Notes under the pieces: generated by a model
What the model saw: the letters and a program-made list of their open reading frames with translations, nothing else
The model's database searches: none
What the model was told of the DNA's origin: nothing
Program-made: the position numbers and the translations under genes
Shown here: positions 8,730 to 16,882 of the stretch, one piece after another
Position numbering within the stretch: position 1 is the stretch's first letter
How the letters are laid out: every line of letters begins with the position of its first letter
Source: Ornatilinea sp.
Lineage (GTDB): Bacteria; Chloroflexota; Anaerolineae; Anaerolineales; Anaerolineaceae
Reading direction: 5' to 3'
Assembly: GCA_018433975.1 (NCBI GenBank)
Contig: JAHDQE010000020.1
Location: 1-64,000, forward strand
DNA: 64,000 bases

Positions 8730-9746
8730 CTAACCAAGCTTTTTTTCTAAAAAAGCTTCGATTTTCCCTTTATGAAACGCCTTCAACTCTTCCGAAGGCC
8801 GTTTCAAACGCGGATAAACAAACCACACCAGCAGACCTTTCTCGGTGTGCAGGCGGTTTTCAGACTGGTCATAAATGATCGATTGCGGAGAGTCCAGCAC
8901 TTCATCTGTGGCTTCGACACCACGAGACGCCGGCAGACAGTGCATCACCTTACAGGTTGCCGGGGCTTTCTTGAGCAGGTCCATATTTACCTGATACCTG
9001 GGCATAAATGCTTTTTCTCGCTCGGGAATCTCGGCTTCCTGGCCTACCCACCACCACAGATCCGTGTAAATGAAATCTGCATCACGGACCGCCCCAACGG
9101 GGTCTTCCGTCATCCGGAAAGAACCACCGGAGACTTTGCAGTTCTCTTCGGCAATCCGGACCCATTCCGGTTTGGCCTGGTATTTCTTTGGAGCCGCGTG
9201 GGTGAAATGCATGCCCATGCGGGTGCAGATAAACATCAAAGAACTGAGCACATTAGTGGCATCTCCCACAAAGGTTACATTCAGGTCTTCCAGCTTCTTA
9301 CCTTCAGGCATATGCTCCATCATGGTCAACACATCACATACGACCTGTGTGGGGTGATTGAAATCGGTCAGGCCGTTGATCACCGGCACTTTTGCGTATT
9401 CGGCAAAACCGGTTACTGTCTCGTGCTTCAGCGCACGGATCATAACCACATCCACCATCCGCGAAAGCACCTGCGCAGTATCCGCTAGCGATTCACGCAC
9501 ACCCAGATGGATCTCACCGGGCTTCAGGTACAGGGCATGTCCACCCAATTCGGTCATAGCGACCTCAAAGGAAACCCGTGTGCGTGTGGAAGGCTCCTCA
9601 AAAATCATCGCCAGCGAAGCGTCCTGCAGCAATTTTGGCGTGCAGCCCTGCTTATCAGCGGCTTTGATTAGTTGAACGGTTTGGATAATATCCAGAAGCT
9701 CTGCCTTGGTAAAATCCTGGGTCTCAATAAAATGTTTTAAACTCAT
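8730..9746 (-). CDS. ptcA: putrescine carbamoyltransferase
   Basis: Phosphorolyses N-carbamoylputrescine to putrescine and carbamoyl phosphate; soluble trimer. The protein is 338 residues, essentially the size of the enterococcal enzyme. It has the carbamoyl-phosphate loop EPSTRTR, DFNHPTQ (residues about 140) and HCLPASRGVEATDEV. In ornithine carbamoyltransferases the last motif is HCLPAFHD, so this version fits putrescine rather than ornithine. The C-terminal extension after GLLVWFVYP forms a charged helix of about 25 residues, the feature that locks the putrescine enzyme trimer. The start follows GGAGG. It is first in the agmatine operon, about 150 nt after the regulator gene. Confidence 0.9.
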   Translation of the reverse strand: MSLKHFIETQDFTKAELLDIIQTVQLIKAADKQGCTPKLLQDASLAMIFEEPSTRTRVSFEVAMTELGGHALYLKPGEIHLGVRESLADTAQVLSRMVDVVMIRALKHETVTGFAEYAKVPVINGLTDFNHPTQVVCDVLTMMEHMPEGKKLEDLNVTFVGDATNVLSSLMFICTRMGMHFTHAAPKKYQAKPEWVRIAEENCKVSGGSFRMTEDPVGAVRDADFIYTDLWWWVGQEAEIPEREKAFMPRYQVNMDLLKKAPATCKVMHCLPASRGVEATDEVLDSPQSIIYDQSENRLHTEKGLLVWFVYPRLKRPSEELKAFHKGKIEAFLEKKLG

Positions 9747-9781
9747 ACCAGCAACCTCCAAAATTAGTCTTTTCTGCTTGA

Positions 9782-9858
9782 TCATTTGAATTCTGGCAAC
9801 ACTGAACACACCTCACAGACCACTCCGGGAATGTGGGAATGTTGCTTGATTCAAATGA
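9782..9858. promoter_or_regulatory. spaced inverted repeat in the ptcA control region
   Basis: TCATTTGAAT (9782-9791) and its exact reverse complement ATTCAAATGA (9849-9858) flank 57 bp between the regulator terminator and ptcA. Two identical half-sites in a promoter region suggest paired regulator binding, perhaps with looping. The regulator is not identified by this sequence. Confidence 0.5.
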
Positions 9859-9881
9859 TTTAAACGATAAGATGGCTAGTT

Positions 9882-9909
9882 AATAAAACAGGGATTCAAT
9901 CCGAATCCC
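9882..9909 (-). terminator. terminator of the Lrp/AsnC gene
   Basis: Minus strand GGGATTC, loop GGATT, GAATCCC, then TGTTTTATT. The stem overlaps the end of the regulator coding sequence. It separates regulator transcription from the agmatine operon. Confidence 0.75.
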
Positions 9910-10399
9910 TGGACATACCAAAATCTTCCGGTGGCGGCATCCACTCATCAATATTGCGTAAAATTCCTGGCACAAGCGCATAACCGGTTACCTTTACACC
10001 CGGTATACCAGGCAGGGTATGCCGCAAAAAAGTATGCATTTCCTCATTATCTTTAAACCGGGCCTCGATGGAAATATCACTGGTCCCCTGTCCATAAGCC
10101 AGATAAGTGATCTTCGGCATGGCCATCAATGATGCCAGGATCTCTTCTTCATTATCCGGCGCAATTTCTAAAAAGATATCCACCGAAATTCCATACCCAA
10201 ACACTTTCGGGTCGACCACTGCTGTCAGGCGAATGGCACCTAATTCCACCAACCGGTCAATCCTTTTGCGCACATTTCGCTCATGGGCATTTACATTGCG
10301 GGCAATATCAGAAGCCGATGCCCGGGCATTCTTTCGAAGCTCGCAAACGATCCGGTAATCCAGATCATCAAAAGGGAGAAAAGGGTTTGTTTTCGACAT
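9896..10399 (-). CDS. Lrp/AsnC family transcriptional regulator
   Basis: A 167-residue protein: an N-terminal winged helix-turn-helix (LDYRIVCELRKNARASASDIARNV followed by a recognition helix with RNVRKRIDRL) and a C-terminal RAM/ligand-binding ferredoxin-like domain. The family responds to amino acids or amines as octamers and often controls its neighbour and itself. Here it sits directly upstream of the agmatine operon, in the place of the LuxR-like AguR of enterococci, so control by agmatine or putrescine is a reasonable inference. Four palindromes flank its promoter. An upstream in-frame extension to 10495 would run through the promoter, so I use the ATG at 10399. Confidence 0.85.
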   Translation of the reverse strand: MSKTNPFLPFDDLDYRIVCELRKNARASASDIARNVNAHERNVRKRIDRLVELGAIRLTAVVDPKVFGYGISVDIFLEIAPDNEEEILASLMAMPKITYLAYGQGTSDISIEARFKDNEEMHTFLRHTLPGIPGVKVTGYALVPGILRNIDEWMPPPEDFGMSRDSD

Positions 10400-10403
10400 T
10401 TTG

Positions 10404-10418
10404 GTTCCGAATCGGAAC
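10404..10418. promoter_or_regulatory. palindrome downstream of the lrp-type promoter
   Basis: GTTCCGAATCGGAAC is a perfect 15-bp palindrome in the untranslated leader, 5 bp before the start codon and about 20-35 nt after the predicted transcription start. It shares the core TTCCGA-n-TCGGAA with a second site at 10525-10537. A further half-site TTCCGA is at 10426-10431. Position fits autorepression. Confidence 0.6.
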
Positions 10419-10445
10419 TGTACAATTCCGATATTTACATTTTTA

Positions 10446-10473
10446 ATTGTAATGATTATCCACACCCTGTCAA
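10446..10473 (-). promoter_or_regulatory. promoter of the Lrp/AsnC gene
   Basis: Minus strand TTGACA (10473-10468), 16-bp spacer and TACAAT (10451-10446). The -35 matches consensus and the -10 matches at five of six positions. Confidence 0.65.
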
Positions 10474-10478
10474 CAATC

Positions 10479-10537
10479 AATCGGCCGATTCTCAATAAAA
10501 ATCGACCGATTTGTGATGCTTAAATTCCGATTCGGAA
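10479..10537. promoter_or_regulatory. cluster of three palindromes upstream of the lrp-type promoter
   Basis: AATCGGCCGATT (10479-10490), AAATCGACCGATTT (10499-10512) and TTCCGATTCGGAA (10525-10537). Centres are 21 and about 25 bp apart, that is two to two and a half helical turns, as expected for an octameric Lrp-like protein wrapping DNA. All share CCGA/TCGG half-sites. Confidence 0.55.
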
Positions 10538-10749
10538 ATTTTTATTCTCCCACCCTCAACCCGGCTGATAACTGACCACCTGTTAAAGACCTTAATTTGT
10601 ACGGCAGAGTGTAAATCACTTCAAATTGATCTGTTTTCCATCAAATCTGCACGCCTTGTTCATCACTTCTTCACATCCATCCGCTATCATAGTCTCAGCA
10701 TCAAACAAAAACAAAAATATTACATAAATTTGCTTATAGGAGATTTGAC

Positions 10750-11268
10750 ATGAAAAAGACATTTATTGGCATTGCATTAGCAGTTGTTTTAGTGAGCGTG
10801 TTTGCTTCCACCACCAGCGTTTTTGCCCAGGCTGAAGTTCCCCCAACCGCACCTGCCGGTGCAGGTCGTGGTCGAATGGCCGGCGCTGCATTGGTCAATA
10901 CGGATCCTCTTTACCTTAACCATGATGAAATGATCAACGCATTGGTCGACCTGACCGGTCTAAGTGCAACAGAAATAGAAGAACGCATCGCTGCTGGCGA
11001 AACCGCTTATGAAATCGCTATTTCCCAGAACGTGTCCCCCGAAGATTTCTACGCCGTTCTCCCAATGGGTGGCTACGGGGTGCAGGCTGCCGGACAAATG
11101 AATTACGGGCGTGTCGATGTAGAAACCGCTCCCCGTTTCCAGATGCAGGAAAATACACAGTCTTTCTATCAGGATGGTACCTGTTTGGTGGATGGTGAAC
11201 CGCAACCTCTCAACCTGAATCTTTTGGATGGCAGTGGTGCCGGTCGCAGTGGACGCTGGAATCGCTAA
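10750..11268 (+). CDS. small secreted protein of unknown function
   Basis: A 172-residue protein with a clear Sec signal peptide (KK, hydrophobic core to about residue 22, cleavage after FAQA). The mature part starts with a P/A/G-rich linker (GAGRGRMAGAAL), followed by a short helical region with LSATEIEERIAAGETAYEI, a pattern seen in DUF2680-like secreted proteins (helix, acidic turn, ExxxxxGxTxxxIA). The C-terminal part is glycine-, glutamine- and asparagine-rich with one cysteine. Start follows TAGGAGA. It is monocistronic, ending in a strong terminator. I cannot name a function. Confidence 0.65.
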   Translation: MKKTFIGIALAVVLVSVFASTTSVFAQAEVPPTAPAGAGRGRMAGAALVNTDPLYLNHDEMINALVDLTGLSATEIEERIAAGETAYEIAISQNVSPEDFYAVLPMGGYGVQAAGQMNYGRVDVETAPRFQMQENTQSFYQDGTCLVDGEPQPLNLNLLDGSGAGRSGRWNR

Positions 11269-11286
11269 GAATATTCAACAACCTTT

Positions 11287-11322
11287 CTCCCGCTGGAAGA
11301 GACCAGCGGGAGTTTTTCTTTT
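11287..11322 (+). terminator. rho-independent terminator
   Basis: CTCCCGCTGG, six-base loop, CCAGCGGGAG, then TTTTTCTTTT. It closes the small secreted-protein gene. Confidence 0.95.
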
Positions 11323-11360
11323 CATATACCAGGATCATTTTTGTTTATTAAGGGAATATC

Positions 11361-11386
11361 CACTAATTCTCAATAAAGAATTAGTG
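11361..11386. promoter_or_regulatory. perfect inverted repeat just upstream of a promoter
   Basis: CACTAATTCT and AGAATTAGTG with a six-base spacer, ending 6 bp before the -35 element of the peptide-binding-protein gene. It could be an operator; the following ATTTTATT would also permit a weak backup terminator for the preceding gene. Confidence 0.5.
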
Positions 11387-11392
11387 ATTTTA

Positions 11393-11422
11393 TTAACACA
11401 TTACAAAATATTCAGGTATAAT
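11393..11422 (+). promoter_or_regulatory. promoter of the peptide-binding lipoprotein gene
   Basis: TTAACA, 18-bp spacer, perfect TATAAT (11417-11422). Predicted start near 11430, giving a leader of about 320 nt. The leader contains TTGCAC/GTGCAA (11591-11610) as a small stem and a tandem AGAGATGCA (11686-11703); I see no known riboswitch class in it. Confidence 0.6.
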
Positions 11423-11750
11423 GTGATGAATTAAGATTAGTAGTATATTAAATCTATACTCAAATCCGCTCTAAAAGAACTGAACGCTCACGCTTGTTTT
11501 ATCGCGTTTATCGTTTACCTGCTTACCCCCTGACGGCAGTCCTTTCGATAGATCACCTTATTGTTATTTAAATCCGGACATCTTTACTGATTGCACGATC
11601 TTAAGTGCAACCATGAGGGGGAGTCATAGGAAAAACTCAGTTCAGAAAGGAGATAAATTACCCCATTCATAATTGATATAAAAGAAGAGATGCAAGAGAT
11701 GCATTTGTATATTCAATTCAGAACTAGAAACACAAGGAGGAGAACAAAAG

Positions 11751-13550
11751 ATGAAGCACCAAAAAACCTGGTTTGTTGTTAGTTTAATCATTATTGCCGC
11801 AATGGTTCTGACAGCCTGTCAACCGGCAGCCCCTGCAGAAACCATAGTCATCACTCAAATTGTCGAAAAAGAAGGTGAAACTGTTATCGTTGAGGTGACC
11901 GCTGAGCCACAGGAAACGATGACGGGAGATGAGCCGGTTGTCCTCAATATCTGTCGGGGAACATCTGGCGATATTCCTACCATAGACCCCGCTTTGGCCT
12001 GGGATGTCATTTCCATCCAGATCATCGATGAAACCACAGTGGGACTCACCCGTCAGAACGAAGCAACTGCTGAAAACGAACTGGCAATGGCCACAGATTA
12101 CTCCCTCTCGGAAGACGGGCGCACGTTTACCTTCAAACTCCGGGACGATGTACCCTGGGTTAAATATGATAAATTAAATGACCAGGTCGTCCAGGTATTG
12201 GATTGCGAAGGCAACCCTCGCATGGTTACCGCTCAAGATTTTGAATACGGAATCCGGCGCACCACTGATCCCGATACTGCTGCGGATTATGCTTACGTGG
12301 TCAACTCGTTCGTTGATGGCGCGAAAGCCTTCAATGCCAAAGAAGCTGAATGGGACGCCGTCGGTGTGAAAGCACTGGACGACTACACCCTGGAAATCAC
12401 TTTCCTCGAGCCCTCTGTGGTTAACCTGAGCATCGCCGGCCTGTGGTTCATGCATGCTACCCCATCCTGGTTAATCGATGGCGATGAATGCACCGATGGT
12501 GTAGGTGATAAATGGATTGAAACCGGTTTCTTTCAAGGTTACGGCCCGTATGTTATGGAAGAATGGATTCACGACTCCTCATTGACCCTTGCCAAGAATC
12601 CCTTCTGGCCCGGTAATGAAGTCGTCCCCGAATCACAAATCGATAAAGTCAAATGGACCACCCTCAGCTTCAGTTCCTGTCTGGCCGAATTTGAGGCTGA
12701 CAACACCGATGTAGTGGCTATCCCCACAGGCGACTACGACCGCATCAGCACCGATCCGGTCTACAAAGAAATGATGTTCCCTGTCGCCACATTGGGAACC
12801 GAGTTCTACGCGTTCAACACCCAGCTTGCACCGACCGATGATGTCCGTGTTCGTCTGGCACTTTCCAAAGCTATTGACCGCGACACCTTGGTACAAACGC
12901 TTAAAACCGGCATGCCCGCGCATTGGTTCGCCAATCCAGGCGCAGCCGGCGCGCCCGACCCTGCTAAATACACCGATCTGGGTATCTACTATGATCCCGA
13001 AGGTGCAAAAGCTTTGCTGGATGAATACCTTACCGAGAAGGGTATCACCGCTGAAGAGCTGGGCCTCACGCTCATGTTCAACACCAGCGAAGAGAAGAAA
13101 ATGGCTGCCGAAGTCATTCAGCAAATGTGGAGAGACACCCTGGGTGTAACCGTCGAGATCAGCAATCAGGAATGGAAGGTCTACAAAGTCTCCCGCCAGA
13201 CTGGTCTGGAGAACATATACCGTAGCAGCTGGGTGCAGGATTATCCGGATGCCAACAACTTCATCAAGGAAGTCTTTGCTACCGGTGGAGCTTACTCTGA
13301 TGTCGTCGATTGGACAGAAGGCGAAGCTTTTGAGCGATTTGAAGCCCTGGCGAATCAGGCCACCGGCGAAGCCGATCCCGAAAAGCGTATGGAACTCTAT
13401 GCTCAGGCAGAACAGATCCTGGTAGAGGAAGAAGCAATCGTTGCCCCGTTGTACTGGTACTCCTCTTTTGAACTGCGCCGCCCCCAATTCAAGATGGAAG
13501 TCTCGAAATCCGGCTACGAACGGTTCGAAAAATGGCAGGTTGTCGAGTAA
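11751..13550 (+). CDS. peptide-type ABC transporter substrate-binding lipoprotein (family 5)
   Basis: A 599-residue lipoprotein: signal peptide with lipobox LTACQP (cysteine about residue 23), a P/A/E/T linker, then the bilobed family 5 solute-binding fold typical of oligopeptide, dipeptide and nickel carriers. Family landmarks include LRDDVPW, KAIDRDTLVQ and the C-terminal LYAQAEQILVEEEAIVAPLYWYS. It is a paralogue of the binding protein of the opp operon at 19173-20927, aligning along its length (for example YPDANNFIKEVFATGG against YPDANNFIGDVFKEGG). It has no permease or ATPase genes beside it, so it may feed the opp permease as an alternative receptor. The start follows AAGGAGG. Confidence 0.9.
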   Translation: MKHQKTWFVVSLIIIAAMVLTACQPAAPAETIVITQIVEKEGETVIVEVTAEPQETMTGDEPVVLNICRGTSGDIPTIDPALAWDVISIQIIDETTVGLTRQNEATAENELAMATDYSLSEDGRTFTFKLRDDVPWVKYDKLNDQVVQVLDCEGNPRMVTAQDFEYGIRRTTDPDTAADYAYVVNSFVDGAKAFNAKEAEWDAVGVKALDDYTLEITFLEPSVVNLSIAGLWFMHATPSWLIDGDECTDGVGDKWIETGFFQGYGPYVMEEWIHDSSLTLAKNPFWPGNEVVPESQIDKVKWTTLSFSSCLAEFEADNTDVVAIPTGDYDRISTDPVYKEMMFPVATLGTEFYAFNTQLAPTDDVRVRLALSKAIDRDTLVQTLKTGMPAHWFANPGAAGAPDPAKYTDLGIYYDPEGAKALLDEYLTEKGITAEELGLTLMFNTSEEKKMAAEVIQQMWRDTLGVTVEISNQEWKVYKVSRQTGLENIYRSSWVQDYPDANNFIKEVFATGGAYSDVVDWTEGEAFERFEALANQATGEADPEKRMELYAQAEQILVEEEAIVAPLYWYSSFELRRPQFKMEVSKSGYERFEKWQVVE

Positions 13551-13580
13551 ATTTGCCGCTATACTCTGAGCTTTAAACAA

Positions 13581-13615
13581 TCAATGGGAGCCAATTGGCT
13601 CCCATTGATTTCTTT
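13581..13615. terminator. bidirectional terminator between convergent genes
   Basis: TCAATGGGAGCC, loop AATT, GGCTCCCATTGA, followed by T-rich sequence on the + strand. It lies between the + strand binding-protein gene and the minus-strand response regulator. Confidence 0.85.
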
Positions 13616-13635
13616 AAATTTCAACTCCCCTACAG

Positions 13636-14739
13636 TTAATCTTCATCCTCGGGGATTAACCCCAATTTATTAGCCTGGTCATAGGAAATCAAATCCGGGT
13701 TTGGCATTCCGGCCCCATCAAATACTTCCAATTGCTCTTCCCAAAAATCATCGGGGGTTTTGTCATTTGCCGCTTGCTTGGATTTCTTAAACAAAGCCTC
13801 AAAATCTTTTAGATTCTCTTCCGGAAATTCCTCAGGGGACTCCTCTTCAAATAATTCCTCCTGGTGCAATTCGGGAAGGAGCGTTTCCTCTAAAGGCTGC
13901 AATGAATCCGGATCCAACGCGCCGGTTACAGTTTTAAATTTGAGGATTTCGCCCAGTTTTTCCTGTGCCTTTACCGTCTTCTCATAGGCTTCCCGCATCC
14001 TACATGCATTGAACCCATTTTCCATAACCAATACCAGGGCATATTTCTTCACGGGCGCGATCACCACATCATATTCATCGCCTTTAAAGGTCAGTATGCT
14101 GCTCGCTTCGCTCCCACCCAACAACGTAGAAACATTATGCGCTGTGCCGAGCAAATCTACAATCGCGGGAATCCAGTATGTCTCAAAAGAACCATTTGGC
14201 AGTTCACCCGCCTGAGCTCGTACCCGCCCCATACCATCCAGAAGGAATGCAGATTTTCCGGCAAGGTCCTGGCGAAGTCCCGTCAGTACACTGGAAAGAG
14301 TCTCTTCTTTCTGTTTTTCCACTTCTTTTGAGTCATCCGGAGGCAGAGCGCCAGCATCGTTTTTCTCTGGCATGTCAATTCCTAATGTGCAGGCCACCAC
14401 TGACAGAAAACCATCCAGAGACATCGGTTTTTCCAGCAGCGCATCAACCTCTAACTGTCGGACCTGGTCTTTAAGGTCTTCCACATCCATCCCCGTAATC
14501 AAAATCACTTTCAGATCCGGGTATCGCTTTCGGATTTTTCGTACCAATTCCAGGCCGGATATCCCCGGCAAGCGGATATCCGTGACCAGCAGATCCGGCC
14601 GGGTCTGACTCGACTCCAGCATAGCTTCTTCAGCAGAGGGAACCACCACACTTTCAATAGGGGGCTCCATCGTTCGCAGCGCGGCCTGGAGGAAACGCCC
14701 CAACTCCAATGCATCATCAACAATCAAAACTCTTTTCAT
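13636..14739 (-). CDS. response regulator with probable Roadblock/LC7 domain
   Basis: A 367-residue cytosolic protein. Residues 1-125 form a CheY-like receiver: DD at 8-9, phospho-acceptor Asp54 in LLVTDIRLPG, and the lysine in LEKPMSLDGF. After a charged linker, residues about 150-270 look like a Roadblock/LC7 fold (FLLDGMGRVRAQAGELP, then SSILTFKGDEYDVVIAPVKKYALVLVM), a dimerisation module of small-GTPase regulators. The C-terminus is very acidic and disordered-looking. There is no DNA-binding domain. It begins about 30 nt after the stop of a peptide-binding protein gene and is probably co-transcribed with it; no histidine kinase is adjacent. The receiver call is firm, the Roadblock call moderate. 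Confidence 0.75.
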   Translation of the reverse strand: MKRVLIVDDALELGRFLQAALRTMEPPIESVVVPSAEEAMLESSQTRPDLLVTDIRLPGISGLELVRKIRKRYPDLKVILITGMDVEDLKDQVRQLEVDALLEKPMSLDGFLSVVACTLGIDMPEKNDAGALPPDDSKEVEKQKEETLSSVLTGLRQDLAGKSAFLLDGMGRVRAQAGELPNGSFETYWIPAIVDLLGTAHNVSTLLGGSEASSILTFKGDEYDVVIAPVKKYALVLVMENGFNACRMREAYEKTVKAQEKLGEILKFKTVTGALDPDSLQPLEETLLPELHQEELFEEESPEEFPEENLKDFEALFKKSKQAANDKTPDDFWEEQLEVFDGAGMPNPDLISYDQANKLGLIPEDED

Positions 14740-14769
14740 CTTAAACCTGACCCCTGGGATGCTTCAGTT

Positions 14770-16722
14770 TTACTGGCATCCTTCCCCATAATTCAACGTC
14801 TCAAGATTCCAAAGCGCGGATCTTGCAGAGACATCCATGTCAAAGCCGCATAGGTCCGGTCTGCCTGCAGCCACCCGCAGCCGGTAATAAAGCGGAACGA
14901 CGGGCAGCTCTTCAGAGAACAAACGCTGAACGGCCTGCTGCCTTTCCTGATAGACCTCCGCCTGATCGGGATAAGTCTGCCGGGCTGCAAGACAGGCTTC
15001 ATCATATTGCTGGTTGCTGTATCCCGTAATATTCACGCCAATCCAATCGTTCTCCGCGGAAGGAATTTGATCACTTTCATAAAGCAAACAGGGTGGCTGC
15101 GTGCCGGATTCCCAGCCGAACTGCACCAGATCAAATTGACGTCCAAACATCACTCCTTCCGGCCCCGGCGCATACAGCTGCCCCGGATCCAGATACTGTA
15201 CATTCAGCTGGATACCACACTCTGCCATGGATTCGGCCATCAGTTCAGCAATTTTCACCCGCAGAGGAGCTTTCGTGGTAGCGTAATTCACAATCAGTTC
15301 AGTCCCATCCAACACATTAGGCACCCCAAATGCCTGGCGCGGAGACCGCGGATCGCCCGTCACATTCTTCCAACCCACCTCATCCAGCAGGCGCGAGCCT
15401 TCCTCGGGATCATAGGTCAGGGGAGGTAAATCCGCAGCATAAAGCGGGTGGCTGGGCGGCAGGTACGTGGCAGGAACTACCGATTGGCCAAGCATCCAGC
15501 GGTCAATGATTTGCTGGCGGTCCATGCACATCGCAAAAGCCTGGCGCACCCGCAGATCCGTGAATAAATCCTGGCGGGCATCCTGAAAAAGATTAAAACC
15601 ATCATCATAGGAGGCTGGCTTGATGCCAAAATCAATATGCTCCCATTCCGGTCCAACGCCGATAAAAGCATTCACCTTTCCGCTCTTTTCCAAGTCAAGC
15701 AAAACCTCAAGCTCCTCATCGGTAAAGGTATTTTGATCCACAACATCACATTCTCCGCTCAACAGCGCGGCCAGATTATCATCGTTTTCCTGCCCCAAAA
15801 AGCGGTAAACCAGCTTATCAAAGGCCGGTAATCCTTCTTCCGCACGGAAATACAATGGGTTTTTCTCCAGTTCAATATGATCACCTTTTACCCACTCCTT
15901 CATAATGTAAGGTCCCCAACCCAGCGGGGCATCTGTTGCTTCAGCCGTTTGGAGCAGGTCCGCGGCCGAATAATTTTGCAAGACATGCTTCGGAAGTGGT
16001 GTCCAGAACAGCGTTTCATATTCAAGTGGGTATGCGCCCGGCTTTCCGGTCCAGCGCACGGTACGCTCATCCACTGCTTCGTAACTTTCCGTAAGGTCAA
16101 TCCATTGTTTTGAAACCGGCGTGTTTTCATCTGCTGCAATCTGGAACGAAAAAACCGAATCTTCCGCCTTCAACGGCTCCCCATCCGACCAGGTGATACC
16201 GGGCAGCAGTTCAAAATCAGCCGACAATCGATCCATGTTGAAAGGGCTGGTTCCATCCCAGGAAACGACACAATCTGCCCCGGTGCATCCACTCGGGCGG
16301 ACTCGAACACCTTGATCCAAAACCACCAGGTTCCCATCGGCATCCACTACCTCTGCTCCGCGCTGAACCTCAACCGGTTCAAAATACGCATCTCCATCTG
16401 CCAGAGAGGGCATTTTCTCCAGGATGACCGGCTGCGCGGCATACTGTACTTTATCGTATGGGCCGTCATACAAAGCCTCCAACACACTCCACATGCTCCG
16501 GGAGTTACCACCATACAAATAAAGTGTGCTCGGTTCCTGGGACAAACACACCACCAGCGAGCGGGAAGGCGGTAAAGTCGGCGTCGGCTGGACAGTCGGT
16601 TCAGCCGGAGTTTCTTCAATCACCTCAACGGTGGGTGATGTGCGGGTCGGCTGGCAGGCCGCCAGCAGCAAACTAATTCCTAATAAATATCTCCAGAAGG
16701 TTCCTGGTTTCCTGGAAGTCAT
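14770..16722 (-). CDS. family 5 ABC substrate-binding lipoprotein
   Basis: A 650-residue lipoprotein with lipobox LLAACQP (cysteine about residue 23), a T/P/E linker, and a family 5 binding fold (GITWSDGEPLKAEDSVFSF, RQAFAMCMDRQQIID, AELMAESMAECGIQLNVQYL). It carries more cysteines than usual in the mature part (GCTGADCV, CGIQ, CLLY, CLAARQ, final GEGCQ), which may form disulfides outside the membrane. It is separated from the opp permease genes by a strong terminator and has its own -10, so it is a distinct unit, followed closely by the Roadblock response regulator. Substrate unknown; peptides or sugars are both possible for this family in Chloroflexota. Confidence 0.85.
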   Translation of the reverse strand: MTSRKPGTFWRYLLGISLLLAACQPTRTSPTVEVIEETPAEPTVQPTPTLPPSRSLVVCLSQEPSTLYLYGGNSRSMWSVLEALYDGPYDKVQYAAQPVILEKMPSLADGDAYFEPVEVQRGAEVVDADGNLVVLDQGVRVRPSGCTGADCVVSWDGTSPFNMDRLSADFELLPGITWSDGEPLKAEDSVFSFQIAADENTPVSKQWIDLTESYEAVDERTVRWTGKPGAYPLEYETLFWTPLPKHVLQNYSAADLLQTAEATDAPLGWGPYIMKEWVKGDHIELEKNPLYFRAEEGLPAFDKLVYRFLGQENDDNLAALLSGECDVVDQNTFTDEELEVLLDLEKSGKVNAFIGVGPEWEHIDFGIKPASYDDGFNLFQDARQDLFTDLRVRQAFAMCMDRQQIIDRWMLGQSVVPATYLPPSHPLYAADLPPLTYDPEEGSRLLDEVGWKNVTGDPRSPRQAFGVPNVLDGTELIVNYATTKAPLRVKIAELMAESMAECGIQLNVQYLDPGQLYAPGPEGVMFGRQFDLVQFGWESGTQPPCLLYESDQIPSAENDWIGVNITGYSNQQYDEACLAARQTYPDQAEVYQERQQAVQRLFSEELPVVPLYYRLRVAAGRPDLCGFDMDVSARSALWNLETLNYGEGCQ

Positions 16723-16753
16723 ATTTTCTCCTTAGCCAAACAGTAATACGTGT

Positions 16754-16759
16754 ATTATA
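16754..16759 (-). promoter_or_regulatory. -10 element of the second binding-protein gene
   Basis: TATAAT on the minus strand about 32 nt before the start codon. I see no good -35 match. The start codon follows AAGGAG. Confidence 0.4.
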
Positions 16760-16824
16760 ACCAAAAACCTGAACGAACATGCTGCGTTATGGACGAACCG
16801 GTATTCCCTGTTACAAATACGAGT

Positions 16825-16861
16825 TTAAAAAACTCCCCTTTCCGGACCGGAAAGGGGAGTT
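16825..16861 (-). terminator. terminator of the opp operon
   Basis: Minus strand AACTCCCCTTTCCGG and its complement CCGGAAAGGGGAGTT around a tiny loop, then a T-run. It lies just after the oppC-type stop. Confidence 0.95.
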
Positions 16862-16882
16862 GATCCTTATCGAAATGCTGAG

